Below, piece by piece: positions 1 through 7,377 of a DNA stretch of 45,256 bases; positions within the stretch are counted from its first letter, which is position 1, and every line of letters starts with the position of its first letter. This stretch comes from Crocinitomicaceae bacterium. GTDB taxonomy: Bacteria > Bacteroidota > Bacteroidia > Flavobacteriales_D > Crocinitomicaceae. The notes below the pieces were generated by a model that worked only from the letters and a program-made list of their open reading frames with translations, was not told the origin of the DNA and did no database searches. Location: contig JALQYQ010000060.1 of NCBI GenBank assembly GCA_023262855.1, positions 1 through 45,256 on the forward strand. The letters run 5' to 3'. Position numbers and translations under genes: made by a program.

Positions 1-350
1 CGTGTTTTCACCGTTCTGCGCAACGAATTGTACAACAACTCATAATTAGGCTCTAAGAAATGTGTTTTTTGATTGTACAATTCTTCAATGATTCGGCGCA
101 TTTGTCCACTTTCCTCTTCAGCGTAAGTTTGTGAACTTAGCGCCTTTGCGTTTAAATGTTCCAATACAAAGAAACAAAATTTGCAAAGAGTGCTCTTTTC
201 GAATTGGGCTATGATAAATTGACGTAGGAAGAACAAGTCTTTTAATATAAAACTTTTCATCTGAGGAATTCTATTCGAAATCCAATCAAATTTTCCTCCA
301 TCAAATTTTGTCACGTCGGCAAGAAACGATAAGTTTAAAGCTTCATTCAA
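1..350 (-). CDS. Partial hypothetical protein, runs off left edge
   Basis: A minus-strand frame is open from the left edge to an in-frame TAG at 357-359. The first ATG in the frame is at 260, but the 30 codons upstream of it also read like ordinary protein (for example KFDGGKFDWISNRIPQ), so a TTG start at 350 is possible. From the ATG the protein begins MKSFILKDLFFLRQFIIAQF and continues with a charged helical stretch (EEESGQMRRIIEELYNQK). I do not recognise the family. The C-terminus lies outside the window. The gene is divergent from the AHSA1 gene at 366. A start at 260 leaves 105 bp for two promoters, while a start at 350 leaves 15 bp. The 5' end is therefore uncertain, and a decayed 5' end is also possible. 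Confidence 0.55.
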   Translation of the reverse strand, partial: MNEALNLSFLADVTKFDGGKFDWISNRIPQMKSFILKDLFFLRQFIIAQFEKSTLCKFCFFVLEHLNAKALSSQTYAEEESGQMRRIIEELYNQKTHFLEPNYELLYNSLRRTVKT

Positions 351-365
351 AAGACACTATTTACC

Positions 366-824
366 ATGATTAACATCCACTTCAAAATAACAATTAACGC
401 GCCTGTAAACCTGGTATTTGACAAAATGCTCGGACTTACTGATAAAGCAAGCTACGAGCATTGGACGGCTGCTTTCAATCCAACTTCAAGTTATGAAGGG
501 AATTGGGAGCAAGGACAAAAAATGCTGTTTGTTGGGGTAGACGAGAATGGTGAAAAAGGCGGAATGATTTCCCGCATAGTGGCGCATGAACCTAATCGTT
601 TTATATCCATTCAGCATTACGGAATCTTAAAAGGGGATGTTGAATTAACAGAAGGTGAAGAAGTAGAAGAATGGGCGGGTGGACTAGAAAATTACACCTT
701 TGAAGAAACGAATGGAACTACAACTGTTCGTGTTGATTTAGACACCGCAGAAGATTTTCTAGATTACATGAATGAAACCTATCCTTTGGCACTTGCGAAG
801 TTGAAGAAACTGTGTGAAGGGTAG
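366..824 (+). CDS. SRPBCC/AHSA1-like ligand-binding domain protein
   Basis: This 152-residue cytosolic protein has no signal peptide and no membrane segment. The N-terminal strand INIHFKITINAPVNLVFDKM, the following WTAAFNP and EGNWEQGQKMLFVG segments, and the C-terminal long helix (AEDFLDYMNETYPLALAKLKKLCE) match the helix-grip layout of the SRPBCC superfamily, nearest to AHSA1 (activator of Hsp90 ATPase C-domain-like) proteins. Family members bind small hydrophobic ligands or act as small accessory proteins, and the substrate here cannot be told from sequence. The length is typical for a single-domain member. The ATG start is clear. The next gene is 60-70 bp downstream, so it is probably transcribed alone. 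Confidence 0.8.
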   Translation: MINIHFKITINAPVNLVFDKMLGLTDKASYEHWTAAFNPTSSYEGNWEQGQKMLFVGVDENGEKGGMISRIVAHEPNRFISIQHYGILKGDVELTEGEEVEEWAGGLENYTFEETNGTTTVRVDLDTAEDFLDYMNETYPLALAKLKKLCEG

Positions 825-896
825 AACGAAGCTAAAAATAGGAAGCTTCAAATAGTGTTAGTCGTTAAGTTAAAAACTTAAAAAAAAGTGCTCTTT

Positions 897-1910
897 GTGA
901 AAAAATCATTTCATGCTATTTTGGTAAGCAATAGTTTTAATTGGTTTACGATAACACTTATGGTTTTCCTAATTCAACCGTCTTATGCACAAGATTATGG
1001 TTTGATTTTGAGAAAGGATTTATTAGTATCAAATCATGTTCAATCAATTTCGGTGAAAGTGAAAAGTGGAATAGAATTAACAGATATTGATTCTTTAGAA
1101 GTAGCTCATGTTGAATTTGATCAAAACGGAAGGCTGGTATATGAAAAATACTATCGACTGTTTGACATCATCTTATATTCTCAAGCTTATACCTACACGT
1201 ACAATTCAAAAGGACAATTGATTGAGAAAGTTGAAGTTCAAGTTGAATATCCAAAAAATCATGCTGATTCAAGTTTGCTTCAAAGTACAGGATTTGGTCC
1301 TTCAACTAAGAAATGGTATTATGAATACAACAAAAAAGGATTATTGAAAACTGAATTGGAGTATTTATTTGAAACTGATTCTGTTCCTACCACTCGTACG
1401 GTTTATAAATACGACCGCAAAGAAAAACTGATAAAAAAACAACAAACGAATGTGCGTTATCCAAAAAAGACGATTTACAGTAATTCTATTGTTAAGTACA
1501 TTTATGACGATTACGACAGATTAGTTGAAGAAAAAATGCACTGGACAACAAAAGTTGATGTGTCTTCAGTGAAAAGTTATACCTTCAATGAAAGAGGATT
1601 CAAAGTGTCAGAATCAATGATATTTGATCATTATGACCGCGGAACTATAACCAATTTTGAATATGACAAGGACAGTGTAAAACGTATTTACCAAATAAAG
1701 ATTGACAATAAAGAGTGGTTCAAAGAAATTGAAATAGAGCATTATATTGAGTCATACAAATCATTTGAAAATCATAAAGAGTTTTCAAAACCGAGTACAA
1801 TGGTTCACTTCGAATATGATGAAAAGCAATTACTTAAAAAAGAATCATGGTATACAGACAAGTCAAGATTAAGGTATTCATTTGAAGTAAATTATCAATT
1901 TCAAGAATAA
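897..1910 (+). CDS. Exported YD-repeat-like protein
   Basis: This exported protein of about 337 residues is built of imperfect repeats with YxYN/D-x-G/K-x-L-x(2)K cores, such as YTYNSKGQLIEK, YEYNKKGLLKTE, YKYDRKEKLIKK, YIYDDYDRLVEE and FEYDEKQLLKKE. They resemble the YD repeats of RHS/wall-associated proteins, which form beta strands and bind carbohydrate or build shells. No toxin tip domain is present, and the protein ends right after the last repeat. I chose GTG at 897 because it gives a normal signal peptide start (KKSFHAIL, with cleavage near PSYAQD). A GTG three codons upstream at 888 is the alternative. The function is unknown; it is probably a periplasmic or surface beta-rich protein. 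Confidence 0.7.
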   Translation: MKKSFHAILVSNSFNWFTITLMVFLIQPSYAQDYGLILRKDLLVSNHVQSISVKVKSGIELTDIDSLEVAHVEFDQNGRLVYEKYYRLFDIILYSQAYTYTYNSKGQLIEKVEVQVEYPKNHADSSLLQSTGFGPSTKKWYYEYNKKGLLKTELEYLFETDSVPTTRTVYKYDRKEKLIKKQQTNVRYPKKTIYSNSIVKYIYDDYDRLVEEKMHWTTKVDVSSVKSYTFNERGFKVSESMIFDHYDRGTITNFEYDKDSVKRIYQIKIDNKEWFKEIEIEHYIESYKSFENHKEFSKPSTMVHFEYDEKQLLKKESWYTDKSRLRYSFEVNYQFQE

Positions 1911-1952
1911 ATTTTTGTCACTTTTGTATTAGAGAGTAAAGCCAATCTGCGT

Positions 1953-2906
1953 ATGAGATTTCTTATCTATTGTTTAACAAGTATTATTCTACTTACATTT
2001 TCATTCACCAGCTGCGACCTGCAACAGAAAGCGACAACGCGAAATCAAGAAGAAGAACCAGAATTTAGTGATACACTACCAGAAGAACGTGAAATTGAAC
2101 TTCCATATAAAATTACCAAGGGAAAACAATTGTTTGATTCAAATCATGTAAAACTTACATTTTTGCAAAAGGGAGATTTGTTCAATGTCAATGTTGAAAT
2201 TGATTTAGGGAAAGACTTTGTGATTCCGATGGTGTACAATAGTGATTTTCAATCAAAGGAGAAAGCAGATAATTTATCTTTTTCATTGTCCTTTGATTCA
2301 GGAAAAGGACATTTTTTTAGGTTTGGTAACGAGTCGATCAGTGATGGTAAAGTTGATTTTTCTTTTGACATTCATCCATCCGATTTGTATTCATTGAAAG
2401 CAGGTGAACAAGAATTAACGGTGAAATTATCGGGTGAATTGGTTTCGTTTTTCAGTGTTCGATCAAAAGTAAAACCAGTTCAAGCAGAAGTGAAAGTGAA
2501 GTATAAGGTTCCAGAAATTTATAAATCAACCATTTATTTTAAATCCTTAAAACTGAACAAAGAAAGCGTTTCTAAATTGTTGGGCGATAATGATTTTTCG
2601 AATGACGCGCCAGAAGCTGGAATTTATGTTTCGTGTAACGATGAGTTGATTTTACTGGAAAATACAGAAAATTCCTATGAGTACAAAGTGAAACACAAGG
2701 CCGACTTTTATCATTTGTCGCCCGATGACCAACTAGACATTGAAGCTGTCGACAAGGATTATTTTTTAAATCCAAATGATTACATTGCAGGAAGGTATTT
2801 CACGCTGCAGGAACTGGAAGGTGAGACCTACAAAAACTTTCCAATGGAATACATCGAAGAATTGTGGATCTATTGCAAACAACATGGGAAGGTGAATGTA
2901 AAATAA
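1953..2906 (+). CDS. Hypothetical lipoprotein
   Basis: This 317-residue protein starts with a lipoprotein signal peptide (MRFLIYCLTSIILLTFSFTS) with the acylated Cys at residue 21. An acidic stretch (EEEPEF) about ten residues after the Cys resembles the charged export signals of surface lipoproteins in this phylum. The rest is mixed beta and polar. The middle part (SFSFDIHPSDLYSLKAGEQE) looks like an Ig- or beta-sandwich-type domain, but I do not recognise a family. It lies 42 bp after the YD-repeat gene in the same direction. It is followed by a short palindromic repeat at 2909-2945 rather than an obvious terminator. Confidence 0.65.
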   Translation: MRFLIYCLTSIILLTFSFTSCDLQQKATTRNQEEEPEFSDTLPEEREIELPYKITKGKQLFDSNHVKLTFLQKGDLFNVNVEIDLGKDFVIPMVYNSDFQSKEKADNLSFSLSFDSGKGHFFRFGNESISDGKVDFSFDIHPSDLYSLKAGEQELTVKLSGELVSFFSVRSKVKPVQAEVKVKYKVPEIYKSTIYFKSLKLNKESVSKLLGDNDFSNDAPEAGIYVSCNDELILLENTENSYEYKVKHKADFYHLSPDDQLDIEAVDKDYFLNPNDYIAGRYFTLQELEGETYKNFPMEYIEELWIYCKQHGKVNVK

Positions 2907-2908
2907 AC

Positions 2909-2945
2909 CCGTAATGATAAGACGTGACTTGACTCTCGGTTAAAC
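2909..2945. repeat. Degenerate copy of intergenic palindromic repeat
   Basis: The core TGATAAGACGTGACTTGACT matches the perfect palindrome at 4656-4675 at 15 of 20 positions. Flanking bases also match (CCGTA on the left, GG and TAAA on the right). It lies directly after a lipoprotein stop codon, as does the other copy. Confidence 0.55.
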
Positions 2946-2962
2946 TAAGAAATAACAAATTT

Positions 2963-3274
2963 GTGAATTCAACTAAACAACAATTTAAATGGAATAATAA
3001 TAGAATAGTGGTCTATTCAATTATGCCTTTTTTATGTTTGATTATTTTAACTTATTACTTTTTATTTGCCGAACATAAAAATGGGATACAGCCCTATTTT
3101 ATGACAGGATTTTTGTTGACACCGATATTTGTTTATTGCCTTCTTTTATTTAAACATCGTGCGAATTATGGGAAACAGCTTCTTGTTTTATCAGATGATC
3201 AGCTAATTTGTCTTGACAAGGAAGTTATTTGTCATCAGTTCTTATTCACTGAAATTGATTTCATTACAGAATAA
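2963..3274 (+). CDS. Small membrane protein, 5' part of a stop-interrupted gene
   Basis: This 103-codon frame from a GTG start has two hydrophobic segments (about residues 16-35 and 45-60, VYSIMPFLCLIILTYYFLF and GFLLTPIFVYCLLLF). A short strand-rich tail follows (LLVLSDDQLICLDKEVIC). Two transmembrane helices followed by such a tail resemble small membrane proteins with a PH-like domain, but this is only a likeness. The frame ends at TAA (3272-3274), and the same frame then continues open for 51 more codons with protein-like composition. The product is thus probably truncated relative to its ancestor. It may be a pseudogene, or the stop may be a sequence error. No function can be assigned. 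Confidence 0.5.
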   Translation: MNSTKQQFKWNNNRIVVYSIMPFLCLIILTYYFLFAEHKNGIQPYFMTGFLLTPIFVYCLLLFKHRANYGKQLLVLSDDQLICLDKEVICHQFLFTEIDFITE

Positions 3275-3430
3275 TCCACCAATCGCTTACCTTGGAGTAG
3301 ACTTTGTATTTGGGAATTTACCTTAAAAGATGGTAGAAAAATGAAGATTTCAAGTGTGTTGATTACAAAAAGTTTTTTTGAAAAATATTTTACAATAGAT
3401 AAATCAAAACCATCGTTATTTCCTTATTGA
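3275..3430 (+). pseudogene. 3' remainder of the interrupted membrane-protein gene
   Basis: Read in the same frame as the preceding gene, this stretch gives 51 sense codons and a TGA at 3428-3430. The translation contains WEFTLKDGRKMKISSVLI and SFFEKYFTIDKSKPSLFPY, which look like the end of the domain begun upstream (strand-turn-strand with KDGRK, then a helix). Only one nonsense codon, with no frame change, separates the two parts, so the intact gene would encode about 155 residues. Confidence 0.5.
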
Positions 3431-3450
3431 ATAAAACTAATTTAGCTAAA

Positions 3451-4014
3451 ATGAAACCTTTCATCCTTTCTCTTTTTTTAATTGTTGTAAGCATTGTAAA
3501 CGCACAGCAAACAATTAGCTTGAATGGGAGGATTTCAGATTGCTCAGATCAAAAATCATTATTTCTTGGTTCCGTTTCTTTATGGCAAAATGATTCAATC
3601 CGCGCTAAAACGCTAATTGATGAAAATGGTGCTTATTACTTTGCAAATCTTCAACCAGGTATTTACGTTTTGGATGTAGATTATTTATTCTTTTCATATG
3701 AAAAGCAAGAACTCGAATTAAATCACGACACATTAGTAAACACTTGTCTGGAGAAGTTTGATGGAAAACAACTAAGTAAATCGAATCTTAGCAATCAATT
3801 GCTTACAATGTACTACTTCGGATTACCAATGTATGACGATGAAGAATTGAATTTAATTGGACAAAAGTACGGGGTTCGATTCATCAGTCTAGGTTGTGAG
3901 ATAGACGACAATTATTCAAAATATATTGAATTGGTGGAAGAACTATTAGTTCTACGAAATGGAACAAATTGGAAACAAGCATTTTGGAAAGAAGTTGAAT
4001 CGAAATTAAAATAA
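3451..4014 (+). CDS. Exported protein, carboxypeptidase-regulatory-like plus FEKKY-like tail
   Basis: The chosen ATG at 3451 gives a clean signal peptide (MKPFILSLFLIVVSIVNAQQ); a TTG at 3427 would overlap the previous frame and add eight unneeded residues. Residues about 20-110 form a beta-sandwich of the CarboxypepD_reg/CnaB type (SLNGRISDCSD, ENGAYYFANLQPGIYVLDVDY). The C-terminal part (KYGVRFISLGCEID, then RNGTNWKQAFWKEVESKL) resembles the short FEKKY motif region seen in small exported Bacteroidota proteins. The function of that region is not known. The next lipoprotein starts 4 bp downstream, so the two are probably co-transcribed and co-translated. It is likely periplasmic or secreted. 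Confidence 0.65.
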   Translation: MKPFILSLFLIVVSIVNAQQTISLNGRISDCSDQKSLFLGSVSLWQNDSIRAKTLIDENGAYYFANLQPGIYVLDVDYLFFSYEKQELELNHDTLVNTCLEKFDGKQLSKSNLSNQLLTMYYFGLPMYDDEELNLIGQKYGVRFISLGCEIDDNYSKYIELVEELLVLRNGTNWKQAFWKEVESKLK

Positions 4015-4018
4015 GTCA

Positions 4019-4627
4019 ATGTTAAATCGAATCGTACCATTTTTTTTAATTCTATTGTTTCTCCAAAGTTGTGAGAACAAACCCGAGAAGGATTATTTCT
4101 TTGTAATAAAGGATGTTAATAAGGAAATAGAAAAAAATAAAGATTCTTCGGTTTCCATTCTTCCTGTTTTTTATGAAACCCACAATTTCATTTTTTACAA
4201 CGACACGACAATCTATTATCACTTTTATGATCGTTTTATTTGGTGTGGAACAGGTATAGATGGATCCAAACCACCACATTTATATATTGTCCCGGATAGC
4301 TTGAAACAAGTTCCTATTGAGCAATTGTTTTCTTTCATAAAAGAAACTACGAAAATTAAAAAACAACATCGAGATTTAACTATTGTCACTGTCTCTACAA
4401 GAAATGATACCATACGCAATTTGCTTATTCCATTTATGATTGAATTGTATAATAAAGTGCCAAATTTTGGCGTCAGTGTTCGTAGATGCACAGAAGAAGA
4501 AGAAGTGGTTGCAAAAGCAAAATTTACTAAAACGCCTTTCGATCAGTATAATTATAAATGGAAAAATGGATTTGATTCTCCACCGATTGAGCCTCCAACT
4601 GATGAAATGATGAAGGCAATAGAATAA
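4019..4627 (+). CDS. Hypothetical lipoprotein
   Basis: This 202-residue protein has a lipoprotein signal (MLNRIVPFFLILLFLQS) and the acylated Cys at residue 18. The mature part has alternating strands and helices. HDRF/DRFIWCGTGIDGSKPPHLY and the later RDLTIVTVSTRNDTIRN suggest a compact alpha/beta domain, but no family is recognised. It lies 4 bp after the FEKKY-like gene on the same strand. A perfect 20-bp palindrome lies 28 bp after its stop codon. Role unknown; expected at the outer or inner membrane facing the periplasm. Confidence 0.65.
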   Translation: MLNRIVPFFLILLFLQSCENKPEKDYFFVIKDVNKEIEKNKDSSVSILPVFYETHNFIFYNDTTIYYHFYDRFIWCGTGIDGSKPPHLYIVPDSLKQVPIEQLFSFIKETTKIKKQHRDLTIVTVSTRNDTIRNLLIPFMIELYNKVPNFGVSVRRCTEEEEVVAKAKFTKTPFDQYNYKWKNGFDSPPIEPPTDEMMKAIE

Positions 4628-4649
4628 TCTATCAAGGAATTGAAAAACT

Positions 4650-4687
4650 CCGTACTGACAAGTCGCGACTTGTCACAGGATAAAGGA
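4650..4687. repeat. Intergenic palindromic repeat with perfect 20-bp dyad
   Basis: TGACAAGTCGCGACTTGTCA at 4656-4675 is a perfect palindrome without a loop. Together with its flanks it matches the degenerate copy at 2909-2945, which suggests a dispersed REP-like family. There is no T-run, so it is not a typical terminator. Confidence 0.7.
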
Positions 4688-4753
4688 TTGCTCTTTCTTT
4701 CAAAAAAAATGACCATTTCAGAATTGACTATTCCCCCAAAACTCTATATTTTC

Positions 4754-4761
4754 TATCTTTG
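4754..4761 (+). promoter_or_regulatory. Candidate -7 element TATCTTTG
   Basis: This exactly matches the Bacteroidota -7 consensus TAnnTTTG, 20 bp upstream of the ATG at 4781. No good -33 element is seen at the usual spacing. It supports the downstream ATG as the true start of the following gene. Confidence 0.5.
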
Positions 4762-4780
4762 TACCAATAAAACTAAACGT

Positions 4781-5866
4781 ATGAAAATAACACTACTTTT
4801 TACCTTTTTCTTCTTACTGACTAATTCCTATGCTCAACTAGATAAACGTACTTATTTAAACAAGGATTTAGATACGTGTTCAATTGCTCAAGCACGATAT
4901 TACAGGGAATATAAACGTTCGGAGACCGATCAACACGTGGTTAAAAACATATACACGCTGGACGGAAGTTTAATAAAGGTTGCTACCTATTTAAATGATT
5001 CGTTAAAAGATCTTGATGGACCTTATTACACGTTCTATGATAATGGTCAATTGGAAGATTCCATGTTTTATGTCAATGATGAGTTAAATGGAACTTGTTT
5101 TTCGTATTATGAATCGGGTCAACTAAAAGCAAAAGGAAAATATATTGAAGGTGAATTTAATGATTCGTTGCTGACTTATTACGCCTCTGGAAACAAAAAA
5201 CGCATCGATTTTTATGAAAATGGAGAACTAATTAAAGGAAGCATCTACGATGAAAAAGGTATGGCTTTACCTTATGAAAATTATTATGTTGAAGCTGAAT
5301 ATCCTGGAGGTAACGAAGCAATGATGCGATTCATCTCTAACAATGTTGTGTTTCCTCAAGAAGCGATTAATTATGGAATTGAAGGTAAGGTTTATGTCCA
5401 ATTTATTGTCGACTCATTGGGGAATGTTAAAAAACCAAAAGTAGTTAGATCAATTAGTCCAATTTTATCAGAAGCAGCAATAGAAGTAATTGAAAAAATG
5501 CCAAATTGGACACCTGGCAGAAAAGATGGAGAAAATCACGATTCTTATTTTCGATTACCGATTAATTTTTCGTTGGAAGGCATTTCATCAAAAGTCAACA
5601 AGCGTTTACTGGTCAATTTATTCTGGACGAAAAAAGATAAATTGATAGACCCGATGTACAATTATACTATTGAAGTTGTTAAAAGAGGTAAAACAACTAT
5701 TTATTACAAAGAATCTGATACTGGAACAACGAAAACGGCAAGTTTAACGGTAAAAGAATTGGAATCATTTAGATTTATGAAATTCGGTTCCTTGCGATCT
5801 TGCAATGAATGGTATCATTTATATAATCAACAAAAAGTGGAAGATTTGAAAAATATGGGACGTTAA
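4781..5866 (+). CDS. Exported MORN-like/YwqK repeat protein with TonB C-terminal domain
   Basis: From ATG 4781 the protein has 361 residues and a signal peptide (MKITLLFTFFFLLTNSYAQ). The frame is open further upstream, but a -7 element and the signal peptide fix the start. Residues about 60-165 hold tandem GxYxxYYxxGQLxxxxxYxxGxxxG units (GPYYTFYDNGQLEDSMFYVN, GTCFSYYESGQLKAKGKYIE), which are MORN/YwqK-type repeats. Residues about 180-270 form a TonB_C domain (YPGGNEAMMRFISNNVVFP, GIEGKVYVQFIVDSLGNV, W-TPGRKDG). The protein lacks the N-terminal membrane anchor and proline-rich linker of a true TonB, so it is more likely an exported protein that reuses the fold than an energy transducer. A tail of about 90 residues is unassigned. 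Confidence 0.75.
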   Translation: MKITLLFTFFFLLTNSYAQLDKRTYLNKDLDTCSIAQARYYREYKRSETDQHVVKNIYTLDGSLIKVATYLNDSLKDLDGPYYTFYDNGQLEDSMFYVNDELNGTCFSYYESGQLKAKGKYIEGEFNDSLLTYYASGNKKRIDFYENGELIKGSIYDEKGMALPYENYYVEAEYPGGNEAMMRFISNNVVFPQEAINYGIEGKVYVQFIVDSLGNVKKPKVVRSISPILSEAAIEVIEKMPNWTPGRKDGENHDSYFRLPINFSLEGISSKVNKRLLVNLFWTKKDKLIDPMYNYTIEVVKRGKTTIYYKESDTGTTKTASLTVKELESFRFMKFGSLRSCNEWYHLYNQQKVEDLKNMGR

Positions 5867-5946
5867 TTTTTTGTTGATTTTGAAAGAATACAAAGAAATA
5901 ATTCCCTAATATTGATTGATTATTTTAACCCTTAAAAACCGATGCC

Positions 5947-6873
5947 ATGAATGAAATCAATGGAACCTTAATTATTATCCCAATTGTCTTGCTTTTAATT
6001 GTTGCATCGTTTGTAACTGTGCAGCAAGGAACAATTTCTGTTGTTACGATGTTCGGGAAATACCGTCGTATTTTGCACCCTGGATTGAATTTTAGAATTC
6101 CCTTTTTAGAGAAGATTTTTAGCAAAGTTTCGATTCAGAACCGTGCGATCGAGATGGAGTTCCAAGCCATTACACAAGATCAAGCAAATGTGTATTTCAA
6201 AGCCATGTTGGTATATGCCGTTTTGGATGCAAACGAGGAAACAATAAAAAATGTTGCTTTCAAATTCATGGATCAACGCAGTTTCTCGCAAGCCTTGATT
6301 CGTACAATTGAAGGTTCTGTTCGTGGATTTGTTGCAACAAAGAAACAAGCTGAAATTTTGTTGCTGCGTCGCGAAATTGTTGACGATGTGAAAGAAAGTT
6401 TGGACATGACACTTGAGACGTGGGGATTCCATTTGATCGATTTGCAATTGAACGACATTACCTTTGATGCGGAAATTACAACTTCGATGGCCAAAGTGGT
6501 TGCCTCAAACAACTTAAAAGCGGCTGCAGAAAACGAAGGTCAAGCGTTATTGATCACAAAAACCAAAGCTGCAGAAGCGGAAGGAAATGCGATTAAAATT
6601 GCCGCCCAAGCTGAGAAAGAAGCAGCTCAATTGAAAGGTCAAGGAATTGCTTTGTTCCGCGAGGAAGTTGCAAAAGGGATGACCGAAGCTGCTGATAAAA
6701 TGAAAGAAGCCAATTTGGACACTTCACTAATTTTATTCTCCATGTGGACAGAATCCATCAAAGAATTCGCTGAAAAAGGACAAGGAAACGTGATTTTCTT
6801 AGACGGTTCAACTGAAGGTATGGATCGCACCATGAAACAAATGATGGCGAACGACCTCGTGAAGAAAAAATAA
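5947..6873 (+). CDS. SPFH/band-7 (stomatin/prohibitin-like) membrane protein
   Basis: This 308-residue protein has one N-terminal membrane helix (LIIIPIVLLLIVASFVTV) followed directly by the band-7 start motif QQGTISVVTMFGKYRRILHPGLNF. The SPFH domain covers about residues 25-180 (AIEMEFQAITQDQANVYFKA, TIEGSVRGFVATK). It is followed by an Ala/Glu-rich coiled coil (AAENEGQALLITKTKAAEAE, about 185-235) and a short C-terminal part. Family members form large ring or cage assemblies on the membrane and shield membrane proteases or organise lipid domains. No NfeD partner gene is adjacent. The gene is monocistronic, with a hairpin-plus-T-run terminator directly after the stop. Confidence 0.9.
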   Translation: MNEINGTLIIIPIVLLLIVASFVTVQQGTISVVTMFGKYRRILHPGLNFRIPFLEKIFSKVSIQNRAIEMEFQAITQDQANVYFKAMLVYAVLDANEETIKNVAFKFMDQRSFSQALIRTIEGSVRGFVATKKQAEILLLRREIVDDVKESLDMTLETWGFHLIDLQLNDITFDAEITTSMAKVVASNNLKAAAENEGQALLITKTKAAEAEGNAIKIAAQAEKEAAQLKGQGIALFREEVAKGMTEAADKMKEANLDTSLILFSMWTESIKEFAEKGQGNVIFLDGSTEGMDRTMKQMMANDLVKKK

Positions 6874-6875
6874 CG

Positions 6876-6900
6876 CACAAATTAGGGATTTGTGATTTTT
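6876..6900 (+). terminator. Rho-independent terminator after the SPFH gene
   Basis: Arms CACAAAT (6876-6882) and ATTTGTG (6888-6894) surround a TAGGG loop and are followed by ATTTTT. The stem is AT-rich, so it may be weak. Confidence 0.5.
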
Positions 6901-6932
6901 AATTCGTGATTCATAATGAGGATTTAACTATT

Positions 6933-6961
6933 GTAGGGACGCGATAAATCGACGTCCCTAC
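6933..6961. repeat. Palindromic intergenic repeat (GTAGGGACG family)
   Basis: A near-perfect inverted repeat has arms beginning GTAGGGACG and ending CGTCCCTAC, with an inner CGAT/ATCG pair around a two-base centre and one bulged base. It looks like the dispersed GTAGGGACG palindromes found between genes in many bacterial genomes. The IS3 element begins 15 bp further on. Confidence 0.65.
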
Positions 6962-6976
6962 AAAATAATTCTGTGA

Positions 6977-6998
6977 CGTCCTGAAAAAAAGTAGACAC
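6977..6998 (+). repeat. Left terminal inverted repeat of the IS3 element
   Basis: It pairs with the right end at 8236-8256. The shared outer part is GTCCTGA and the shared inner part is AAGTAGACAC. TGA lies immediately outside. Confidence 0.7.
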
Positions 6999-7014
6999 TT
7001 TAAAACAAGTGTTT

Positions 7015-7377
7015 ATGAAAAAGAAAACAGTGATTTATTACAGTGAAGCCTTCAAGTTGGAAGTTGTAAAACATTATGAGTCAAATGGACTTTCGATGCA
7101 GGAAACAAGTAAAATTTATGGTATAAGAGGTTCTGAAACATTACGGAACTGGTTGCGTAAGTATGGCAAAGAATCTTCATTAAATAAAGTTATCCGCGTG
7201 GAAAAGCCAGACGAAAAGAACCGATTAAAAGAGTTAGAAAACGAGGTTAAGAAGCTTAAAGAAGCTCTAGCAGACACTTATTTGCGAAAAGTTACAGCAG
7301 AGAGCACTCTTGAGGTTGCCGCAGAAATGATGGGCTTGACTATCGAAGAATTAAAAAAAAAGCTTGGCGAAAAATAG
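7015..7377 (+). CDS. IS3-family transposase OrfA
   Basis: This 120-residue protein has a helix-turn-helix N-terminus (YSEAFKLEVVKHYESNGLSM, then KIYGIRGSETLRNWLRKYG) that in IS3 elements binds the terminal repeats. A leucine-zipper-like coiled coil follows (RLKELENEVKKLKEALADTY). I chose ATG 7015; a GTG two codons upstream (7009) is less likely. The C-terminus contains the A9-G run where ribosomes can slip by -1 into orfB, producing the OrfAB fusion transposase. OrfA alone usually acts as a regulator of transposition in this family. Confidence 0.9.
   Translation: MKKKTVIYYSEAFKLEVVKHYESNGLSMQETSKIYGIRGSETLRNWLRKYGKESSLNKVIRVEKPDEKNRLKELENEVKKLKEALADTYLRKVTAESTLEVAAEMMGLTIEELKKKLGEK
7356..7362 (+). 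other. Programmed -1 frameshift site A_AAA_AAG
   Basis: In the orfA frame the codons are TTA AAA AAA AAG, giving the canonical IS3 slippery heptamer A AAA AAG. A -1 slip makes the next codon GCT at 7362, in the orfB frame, 15 bp before the orfA stop. Confidence 0.75.

Noticed and set aside
865-881. Hairpin TTAAGTT-AAA-AACTTAA as a terminator after the AHSA1 gene
   Set aside because: It is followed by an A-run, not a T-run, on the plus strand, and the stem has only one GC pair.
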